Assembly: GCF_003388735.1 (NCBI RefSeq)
Contig: NZ_QUBQ01000006.1
Span: forward strand, 186,001 to 250,000
Direction of reading: 5' to 3'
Origin: Paenibacillus paeoniae
Lineage (GTDB): Bacteria > Bacillota > Bacilli > Paenibacillales > Paenibacillaceae
Length of the DNA stretch: 64,000 bases
The position numbers and the translations under genes were made by a program. Under the pieces are notes generated by a model. That model was not told the DNA's origin, made no database searches, and saw only the letters and a program-made list of their open reading frames with translations. Below are positions 54,893-61,938 of this stretch, one piece after another. Every line of letters starts with the position of its first letter. The first letter of the stretch is position 1.

Positions 54893-55927
54893 CTAGGGAA
54901 TCTGTTCTCCTGTTATTTCATTTGTACCTAAATGTTCTGTTCGCCAATGCGAAGGCGTATCTCCTTCCCAATAACGGAAGGCTCGGTAGAAGGAGTTCTG
55001 ATCTTCATAGCCCAGCAGGAACGCCACTTCTTTAATATCGAGAGATGGGTCCGACAGGTACTGCCTCGCCTGCTCATGTCTGGCCTCTGCCAGCAGATGC
55101 TTGAAGCTCGTATGTTCATCCGAAAGCCGGCGCTGCAAGGTACGATCGCTTACCCCAAGCTCCTTCGCCACCTTCCTCATATCGGGACTTCCTCCAGCAA
55201 GGCTGCGCTTCATGATCCATTTGACCTTCTCGGTCATGGAACCGCTGTTCAGTTGTTCGTCGAGCGAGCGATCCAGTACGGGAGTCAGGATTTCCAGCAG
55301 CTCTTCATTGTAGGAGACAAAAGGACGGTCCAGATCTCTTCGATGCAGCGTTAACCGATTAGATCCTCCACCAATACGGACACGACAGCCGAAATAAGCT
55401 TCAAGAGCTTGAACATCTCCCATTGGCTGTGAAAACTCAACAAGCTGAGCGGTCAAATACTGCCCGGTTCCCCGTCTCCCCAGCTCCAGAAGATAAGCCA
55501 GCGTAATCCCGATTAACATAGCGGGACCAGGTTGTTCTGTATACAGCCAGGCCAGCTCGATGGTACATTTCTCGCCATGTTCGGTGATATGTAGGCTTTC
55601 CGGAGGACATAGTTGCTTATAGCGTGCCATTCGGGTTAGCGCATCGCGATAATCGCGCGCATGATAAGTCGCTAATACCGTAGGCGGGTATTTGGCCGTT
55701 TCAAAGGCGGTAGCAAGCTTGATGATGCCCTCAGCCGTATCGCCAATCAGATCGGAATAAGCCTGCCAGATCGCAAAGTAATGGGCGGTCGTCACGACCG
55801 GTTCATTCATAATCGCAAGGGGCAGCCCTGCTTTACGTGCTATGTCATGCGCTGCAATGCCTACGAGACGGACGCCCTCCCAGAATCCCGGCGGAAATTT
55901 TATACGTTCGGACGGATTAGATTTCAT
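54893..55927 (-). CDS. AraC family transcriptional regulator
   Basis: A 344-residue activator. The N-terminal ~200 residues resemble the arabinose-binding-like domain of the OruR/ArgR-type AraC proteins. The C-terminal ~100 residues hold the two HTH motifs: MRKVAKELGVSDRTLQRRLS and IKEVAFLLGYEDQNSFYRAF. The ATG lies 10 bases after AAAGGAGG. It is likely to control the adjacent SDR gene. Confidence 0.92.
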   Translation of the reverse strand: MKSNPSERIKFPPGFWEGVRLVGIAAHDIARKAGLPLAIMNEPVVTTAHYFAIWQAYSDLIGDTAEGIIKLATAFETAKYPPTVLATYHARDYRDALTRMARYKQLCPPESLHITEHGEKCTIELAWLYTEQPGPAMLIGITLAYLLELGRRGTGQYLTAQLVEFSQPMGDVQALEAYFGCRVRIGGGSNRLTLHRRDLDRPFVSYNEELLEILTPVLDRSLDEQLNSGSMTEKVKWIMKRSLAGGSPDMRKVAKELGVSDRTLQRRLSDEHTSFKHLLAEARHEQARQYLSDPSLDIKEVAFLLGYEDQNSFYRAFRYWEGDTPSHWRTEHLGTNEITGEQIP

Positions 55928-56261
55928 ACAGTCGGTGCCTCCTTTTGCAGCTCTATTTGAAAACGGAAATGATTGATCCAGTATCCAGTCTTATTAAAGG
56001 CCCGTAGTATTAGGGTACCTTATTAAGCGGATTAATAAAAATAACGCTCATCTATCATTCCAAGGAGTGTCTTCTGCACCCCTTATTGTATTTGCCAATT
56101 GTGGTATATGTAAAAACAGCCCGCTCCCCTAAAGAAAGACACACCAAAACAGCCTTCGTTCCATCGCTAACACGGTAAATGAAGCGAAACATACAACTCA
56201 AAATGAAGTCGTTATAGATAGCCCAGACGGGATGGCGTTGAGGAACAGATAAAAAAAGAGC
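55928..56261. other. Intergenic region without recognised genes
   Basis: About 330 bases between divergent AraC and MFS genes. A 70-codon minus frame (56055-56267) has no ribosome site and overlaps the MFS promoter region, so it is not called. The MFS promoter and operator follow. Confidence 0.5.
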
Positions 56262-56307
56262 TTGCATTAAACATTTATTAACGTTAAATTATTTTTAACG
56301 TTAATAA
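56262..56307 (+). promoter_or_regulatory. MFS promoter with overlapping operator
   Basis: TTGCAT (56262-56267) and TAAATT (56285-56290) are 17 bases apart. A perfect 14-bp inverted repeat (56275-56288 and 56294-56307, core TTAACGTTAA in each arm) covers the -10 box and the start point. Repression by the downstream ArsR-like protein is the likely purpose. Confidence 0.7.
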
Positions 56308-56360
56308 AAATTGAACGAAGATCACTTTTATTCATGACCGTCGTTGAATGGAGGATTTAG

Positions 56361-57647
56361 ATGAGTGTCCCTGCATCCCAGACTCACACCCATACCACTA
56401 CATCATCTACTATGAGCGCATTAAGATTTCACAAGTCCTTCCTTATTCTGCTCCTCGCCAGAATGGTAACGAGATTCGGGCATTCCATTGATTACATTGC
56501 TTACAGTTGGATGGTCTATCAGCTAACCGGCTCCAAAATGCTCATGGGCAGCTTGTTTGCTATGAATTTTGTGCCGGGCATTTTGTTCAGCCTGTTCGCG
56601 GGCGTCCTTGTCGACCGCTTGCCAAAAAAACCGCTCCTGGTAATGACTTATGCTGTGCGATTCGTAATTGTAGCTTTAACCGCTTTTCTGTTCATTAAAG
56701 GATGGATCCTACCCTGGCATCTGTTTTTATTTACGTTCCTGAATTCTACCTTCGAATGCTTCTCTACCCCAGCCGAAACCTCGCTTGTCCCAAGGTTGCT
56801 GCCCAAGCGGCTGCTGCTCAGCGGCAATTCTCTCATTACTTCCGCCTCCAGGGTAGCCGAGCTTGCCGGTCTGGCCGTAACTGGTCCACTCATTGCATGG
56901 ATAGGACTTGCCGGCGCCATCTGGGGCGGTTCCGGAGCCTTTCTGGTATCTGCTCTCATCGTGTTGTTTATTCGAATTCCTTCCGTGAGAAAGGAAGTTG
57001 GACCGTCTTTGAAGGCAACAGAAGTTCAGCCGCTGCGATTCTGGCAGCAACTCAAGCAAGGTCTGCAATTCGTCCGGTCTGAGCGCATCTTGCTCTATAC
57101 CCTAAGCACAAGCGCCGTTATCAATATGGGCTTGACGCCGATTAATGTCATGCAGCCGGTCTATGTTCAGGAGATTCTTCAAGCAGGTCCGGCAACGCAA
57201 AGTGTGCTGGGAGGCGCAATGACACTCGGCATGATTCTAAGCGGGTTTGGACTAGGCATATGGGGACCACGGTTTCGCAAAAGTACACTAATCGTATCTG
57301 GTTGCTTCTTGCTAGGAACAGGGCAGATTTGCTTATTCATTCCGTCTTCCACTTCTATACTGCCGCTTGTAATTGCGGGATGCGGTGCTTTCGCCAGCGG
57401 GCTTGCCCTTCCACTCATCAGTACAACTGCGGCTACGTATATGATGGAGGCCGCTCCCCAGGCGATGCTCGGCCGTGTCAGCTCCGTATCAAGCATGGTC
57501 GGCATGGCCTTTATTCCACTCGGCTCCGTTGGCGTTGGCGCAGCCGGAAGCTTTGTAGATGTGGAATGGCTCTTTATGAGTGCAGGCATACTTGTAATGA
57601 TTCCGCCTATCTTTCTCCTGACCCAAAAAAAGTTTATGAAAATATAG
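56361..57647 (+). CDS. MFS transporter (drug/siderophore exporter type)
   Basis: A 428-residue membrane protein with about 12 hydrophobic helices, first near residue 28. The loop 2-3 motif region reads LFAGVLVDRLPKKPLL, a form of the MFS GxxxDRxGRR motif. The general pattern resembles the EntS/MdfA-like exporter group. The substrate is unknown. The ATG follows GGAGG. It is followed 39 bases later by an ArsR-like regulator and has an operator in its promoter, so it is probably inducible. Confidence 0.9.
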   Translation: MSVPASQTHTHTTTSSTMSALRFHKSFLILLLARMVTRFGHSIDYIAYSWMVYQLTGSKMLMGSLFAMNFVPGILFSLFAGVLVDRLPKKPLLVMTYAVRFVIVALTAFLFIKGWILPWHLFLFTFLNSTFECFSTPAETSLVPRLLPKRLLLSGNSLITSASRVAELAGLAVTGPLIAWIGLAGAIWGGSGAFLVSALIVLFIRIPSVRKEVGPSLKATEVQPLRFWQQLKQGLQFVRSERILLYTLSTSAVINMGLTPINVMQPVYVQEILQAGPATQSVLGGAMTLGMILSGFGLGIWGPRFRKSTLIVSGCFLLGTGQICLFIPSSTSILPLVIAGCGAFASGLALPLISTTAATYMMEAAPQAMLGRVSSVSSMVGMAFIPLGSVGVGAAGSFVDVEWLFMSAGILVMIPPIFLLTQKKFMKI

Positions 57648-57686
57648 TATACTGAATACTCAACCATACTTCTCCAAGAGACAGGA

Positions 57687-58244
57687 GTGGCCGTTATCGA
57701 GAAAAAAGTGTTGAAGACGATCGAGGAGATCCGGATTTTCTCCGATCCTTACCGTATGAAGATTATGAACCAGTACCGTAAGACTTCACGCCCGGCTACG
57801 ATCAAGGAAATTGCCGATAAGCTTGGAGAAGTTCCCGCCAAAGTCTACTATCATGCGCGCAAGCTGGAGAGCATCGGGCTCTTGGAGCTGGCGGAGACCA
57901 AACTCATTAATGGCATTACGGCCAAATATTATACAGCTTTTGAAGGTACGATTGAGGTTAATCAAGATATCGTAGATGACTCTATCAAGGAAGTATATGC
58001 CTCCGAAGCCCAGAAGCTGATCGCCCGGACATTCGATGAAAGCAAAGAAAGATATCTGAACAATAAACGCTCCAAATCAGCAGGCATCGCCCTCTTAATG
58101 AATACCGACCTCTTCATGACGCCGGATGAGGCCAAGGATCTGAAGGCTTACTTAGAACAGCTCACAAGCAAATACGGCAAAAAAACAAAACCGGAGCAAT
58201 CCTCGTATCATTTCCTTTCTTCTTTATCCAATGATCCCGATTGA
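57687..58244 (+). CDS. ArsR-like winged-helix regulator
   Basis: A 185-residue regulator. IRIFSDPYRMKIMNQYRK and ATIKEIADKLGEVPAKVYYHARKLESIGLLE form the winged helix of the ArsR/HTH_20 type. A helical C-terminal half probably senses a ligand or dimerises. The GTG start at 57687 is unusually near AGGA, so the true start may differ by a few codons. It is co-directional with the MFS gene and the likely repressor of the TTAACGTTAA operator. Confidence 0.87.
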   Translation: MAVIEKKVLKTIEEIRIFSDPYRMKIMNQYRKTSRPATIKEIADKLGEVPAKVYYHARKLESIGLLELAETKLINGITAKYYTAFEGTIEVNQDIVDDSIKEVYASEAQKLIARTFDESKERYLNNKRSKSAGIALLMNTDLFMTPDEAKDLKAYLEQLTSKYGKKTKPEQSSYHFLSSLSNDPD

Positions 58245-58288
58245 GCAGGCACAGCTCATAGACCAGATGTAGCATTTTCAGATAATAA

Positions 58289-58328
58289 AAAGCGGCAGCC
58301 ATGGACTTCAAGTCCTGGCTGCCGCTTT
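58289..58328 (+). terminator. Terminator after MFS-ArsR pair
   Basis: AAAGCGGCAGCC and GGCTGCCGCTTT make a 12-bp stem with a bulged inner loop, about 45 bases past the stop codon. Confidence 0.78.
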
Positions 58329-58465
58329 GTCGTGTGTTCATGACAAGCAAAGGATGCAGGAATCCATGTACTTGTATGTACCGTCTCTTGAACAACTGGT
58401 TGTAGGAAATCAATGAACGTCCCCGATGTTATCCTAATCGATTAAACGTTGCGATTGAATCTAAC

Positions 58466-58990
58466 TTAATTTTTTAGTAACAAGCTTTCCATGGTGTTAT
58501 CTATTGTGTCGCTGACTTCTTCAAACAATTCAATTAATTGGCTGATAAAAGCATACTCCTCATCTTCATCAAATGGATAGTCACTATCTTCCTCTAGGGA
58601 CACCTTTTCACTGATCACATAATCAAATGCTTCAATAATTTGTTTTCTTTGTTCATTTCTCATTAAAACGAAATATTTGCTTCCCAAAATATCTTTCGAT
58701 ATTTTTTCATATAAATCAAAAACTCTTGAAAACAACCTTTCCGCTATCTCACTTTTCATCTCATCTTCATCTAAATCCCAATTCGTATTTTCAATAGATT
58801 TATACCTATAATAAAACTCAGAAAGTGAATGTCTAATCACAAACAGCTCTCTCAGCACCTCTTGTTTAGTCTCATCACTTTGATTTTCTAAATAAGCGAG
58901 TGCATTATTTTTTCTTTCGACCGTAATCCCTGGACCGCTTAAACTCAAAGATAATTGCTTAAACTCAAAATTTCGAAATAAACTCTTCAT
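58466..58990 (-). CDS. Acidic helical protein of unknown function
   Basis: About 174 residues, mostly helical, rich in Glu, Asp and Leu, with an acidic loop near 150 (EEDSDYPFDEDEEYAF). No domain was recognised, no signal peptide and no membrane segment. The start was set at ATG 58990 (MKSLFRNF), 9 bases after AGAGGAG. Base composition is more AT-rich than most neighbours, which hints at transfer. It lies between the MFS-ArsR pair and array 4, but no functional link to CRISPR is shown. Confidence 0.7.
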   Translation of the reverse strand: MKSLFRNFEFKQLSLSLSGPGITVERKNNALAYLENQSDETKQEVLRELFVIRHSLSEFYYRYKSIENTNWDLDEDEMKSEIAERLFSRVFDLYEKISKDILGSKYFVLMRNEQRKQIIEAFDYVISEKVSLEEDSDYPFDEDEEYAFISQLIELFEEVSDTIDNTMESLLLKN

Positions 58991-59148
58991 AAAACCCATC
59001 TCCTCTAGTTCTAAACTATTAGTAAAATTTTCCCTATATTGTATCATATAAAAGTTGAGCGGACATTTCAGAAACTATATTTATTCTATTCATTCCCAGA
59101 AATCTTTCGATCCTATTTAGAGTCTTGATATTTGGCATGGATAATTGA

Positions 59149-59309
59149 ATGGAGAGGTTAGTTTTGGAAGATAGTTTTTGGGGAATAAGACATCAACTGC
59201 TGATGAATTCAAAGAAGTTGCGACTGATCCTGTCATAGATAAAAGTAAATATGAGGGCGATGAGCTAGGGATCGTACAGACATTGAACCTTATGATCAAC
59301 GCGGTATAC
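59149..59309 (+). pseudogene. Gene fragment running into array 4
   Basis: A plus-strand frame begins at ATG 59149 (MERLVLEDSFWG). After the T5G4 run at 59175-59183 the frame that continues protein-like sequence shifts to NKTSTADEFKEVATD, later KYEGDELGIVQTLNLMINAV, and then enters the first repeat of array 4. It looks like the remnant of a frameshifted and truncated gene, cut off by the array. Family not recognised. It may be chance coding potential. Confidence 0.35.
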
Positions 59310-60397
59310 ATTTCAATCCACGCACCCGCGTAGGGTGCGACATTTCACAACAAAAGCCCACTGTTTATTCCTGCCCTATTTCAATCCACGCACCCGCGTA
59401 GGGTGCGACTGTATCGCTATCCAAAGAGCAACGATACTCCAGAATTTCAATCCACGCACCCGCGTAGGGTGCGACGATGATTGTTACACTATTTGGCGAA
59501 CACCCCTGATTTCAATCCACGCACCCGCGTAGGGTGCGACCAGTTTTCATTGAGATCAATGTCAGATTCCTGCAATTTCAATCCACGCACCCGCGTAGGG
59601 TGCGACCGGCGAGTACGGCATTACCGTTAAAAACGCGAAAATTTCAATCCACGCACCCGCGTAGGGTGCGACCTGGCTTAAAGCATACGATTGATGCAAT
59701 CGAGCTATTTCAATCCACGCACCCGCGTAGGGTGCGACTCATGCGGTGCTTTTTCGATATGCCCTGCTAAAAATTTCAATCCACGCACCCGCGTAGGGTG
59801 CGACACGAGTAACCCAAATCACACACTTATATTATTGTATTTCAATCCACGCACCCGCGTAGGGTGCGACGATTGGTTCTTTACAATTCACAAGACCAGG
59901 AGAATTTCAATCCACGCACCCGCGTAGGGTGCGACCTCTTCGTATTGCGGTCTACCGCCTTCGTGCTTTATTTCAATCCACGCACCCGCGTAGGGTGCGA
60001 CTCAAGTTTCATCAACTTACGCCACAACAAGTAGGATTTCAATCCACGCACCCGCGTAGGGTGCGACTTCAAGCGTGGCTGCTTATACTCACCGTTTGCA
60101 GATTTCAATCCACGCACCCGCGTAGGGTGCGACGTAATATCCAGTGACCAAACTAGATACTACCCTATTTCAATCCACGCACCCGCGTAGGGTGCGACTT
60201 GCAACGGGATGAACCTTTGCGGGTGCAATATGAATTTCAATCCACGCACCCGCGTAGGGTGCGACCCCCTTCAAATTCAAACTACGTGACGACATATCAA
60301 TTTCAATCCACGCACCCGCGTAGGGTGCGACCTTCCAACCTCAGACTTGGATGGCATAATATTAGATTTCAATCCACGCACCCGCGTAGGGTGCGAC
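59310..60397 (-). CRISPR. CRISPR array 4 (type I-C repeat, 16 spacers)
   Basis: Seventeen repeats, all intact 32-mers, with 33-36-bp spacers. Unlike arrays 1-3, the left end has no degenerate repeat and starts directly after a gene fragment, so the old end is probably lost. The spacer at 59541-59574 is a sibling of one in array 2. Leader on the right. Confidence 0.98.
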
Positions 60398-60592
60398 AGC
60401 GATTTCCACCCCAAAATGGGTAGAACAATCAATTTAATGAAATATTCAATCATTTAAACAAATTTTTTACTCATTATAATTTTTTTTCATGACACATAGT
60501 CTTTTTAAAACTTATCTAGAGGTGCGAATCTCCTAGGGATTTTATGTGCGCTTCACATTCGCACTACTGATTCGCACTAGCTCACATCGCTC
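60398..60592 (-). promoter_or_regulatory. CRISPR leader 4
   Basis: AGCGATTTCCACC adjoins the first repeat. The shared element lies at 60521-60564 (GGTGCGAATCTCCTAGGG ... ATTCGCAC), followed by ATTCGCACTAG near 60570-60580. Confidence 0.85.
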
Positions 60593-60797
60593 TTTAGTAG
60601 TAAAAAGATTATATACGAGCTTGTTATACATTACAATTTTAAGTAAAAAAAGAAAGAAAGTTTTTCTTTTATCTACTATTAAATATAGTAATTCTTCTTG
60701 GCGGATGCCATGAAGCCGTTCACTTATAAAACAAAGAGCATTCTATCCTATCGCAAAAAGACGAGTTTATTATCCGCTTTGAATATGACTCATCTTT
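60592..60797 (+). pseudogene. Decayed copy of the array-3 flank and VOC gene
   Basis: TTTAGTAGTAAAAAGATTAT and the following ~60 bases match 53218-53290. Then 60690-60723 (TTCTTGGCGGATGCCATGAA...) matches VOC codons at 53649-53683 almost exactly, and 60750-60797 matches the VOC terminator region (53895-53943) with many changes. The bulk of the VOC gene is missing, so this is a duplication that lost its middle and decayed. Confidence 0.75.
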
Positions 60798-60826
60798 TAT
60801 ATGTTTAAATGATTACTCTACTTCCG

Positions 60827-61786
60827 TTACTCCCCACGCTCCAGCAAATGCCGCGCTGTAATATGATCCGTCACAAGCACGTTCGCATAACCGCCTTTTA
60901 GGGCGCCAATGATGCCAGCAATCTTATTCGCCCCGCCTGCAACGAGTATAGATCGTTCCTTCCGCCTGAGCTCGTCCAGGCTAATGCCTATCGTACGCTG
61001 ATTAAGCTCTTCTGAGCAGATCTCTCCAGCAAGGTTGATATACCGGGAACAAATGTCGCCTACTGCGTTCGCACGAATGATATTCTTCTCCTCCTCGGTG
61101 AAGTAGTCCGTCCGAATCAGAACTGAATCTTCGCTTGGCGCACCTACCGTGACTACGGCGATTTTGGACTGCTTGCCAAGTTCCAATATCCCGCTAATAT
61201 GGCGGTCCATCTCAATTGTCTGCTTAACGATTTTATGATCGACCAAAGCAGGCAGTGGAATGAAATAAGGCATGGTACAGAATGCCTTGCCGAACAAATG
61301 GACAACCTCATGCGCATACGTATTCGTCTCCGAATGGCTGACGCCGCCATTAAGCTGTACGACTTTAACATCGCGGAGAGGCTTGTGCTTCAGTTGCAAG
61401 GCCACCTGATACAGAGTCGTCCCCCAAGTGACGGAGATAACGTCACCATCCTCCACCGTATCGTACAAGTAATTGGCCGCCGCTTCACCAATATATTTTT
61501 TGACGACCTCGTTATCGTAGTTCGATACCGGTGCAATGACCGCTTTTTTCAATCCGAACCTCGATTCCAGCCCTGCCGCTAGCGCGTCATAACTTTCACT
61601 GGGGTGGACAATCTTGATTTGCACATAACCCTCGTCCCTCGCCTGCTGCAGGAACCTTGATATGGTTGGCCGCGATACGCCGAGCTTCTGGGCAATTTCC
61701 TCTTGATTCAGATTCCATTCGTAATACATCCTAGCCGCATCGATCATCTTGCCAAGCTTGTCGTCCAATCGTTCATCCGCCATCAT
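60827..61786 (-). CDS. deoR: DeoR-type deoxyribonucleoside regulator (SorC family)
   Basis: A regulator of about 319 residues with an N-terminal HTH (EEIAQKLGVSRPTISRFLQQ) and a sugar-phosphate-binding SorC domain (TWGTTLYQVA, VVQLNGGVSHSETNTYAHE). It matches Bacillus DeoR as recalled over nearly its whole length, which represses the dra-nupC-pdp operon until deoxyribose-5-phosphate binds. No such operon is within view. The ATG used is 61786; GTG 61792 and ATG 61783 are possible. The upstream neighbour is a surface nucleotidase, a plausible nucleoside source. Confidence 0.85.
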   Translation of the reverse strand: MMADERLDDKLGKMIDAARMYYEWNLNQEEIAQKLGVSRPTISRFLQQARDEGYVQIKIVHPSESYDALAAGLESRFGLKKAVIAPVSNYDNEVVKKYIGEAAANYLYDTVEDGDVISVTWGTTLYQVALQLKHKPLRDVKVVQLNGGVSHSETNTYAHEVVHLFGKAFCTMPYFIPLPALVDHKIVKQTIEMDRHISGILELGKQSKIAVVTVGAPSEDSVLIRTDYFTEEEKNIIRANAVGDICSRYINLAGEICSEELNQRTIGISLDELRRKERSILVAGGANKIAGIIGALKGGYANVLVTDHITARHLLERGE

Positions 61787-61865
61787 GTCCACTCTTTTCT
61801 GCCGAGATTCTCCTTCTAAAATATACTAGACGAATGTTCAATTGACAATGACTACCACACGCATA

Positions 61866-61905
61866 TAAAAACGTCCCGACTCACGCATGATCGTGAGCCG
61901 GGACG
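61866..61905 (-). terminator. Terminator of nucleotidase gene
   Basis: On the minus strand CGTCCCGGCTCACG pairs with CGTGAGTCGGGACG (one mismatch) across a 6-base loop, followed by TTTTTATATG. It lies about 33 bases past the nucleotidase stop. Confidence 0.88.
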
Positions 61906-61938
61906 CTATACATTACAACGAAAAGATGGATAAATACC

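Noticed and set aside
56055-56267. 70-codon minus-strand frame upstream of the MFS gene
   Set aside because: No ribosome binding site, and it overlaps the likely MFS promoter region.
19171-60397. Self-targeting spacers against genes in this window
   Set aside because: None was noticed by eye, but a full comparison needs a computed search of each spacer on both strands.
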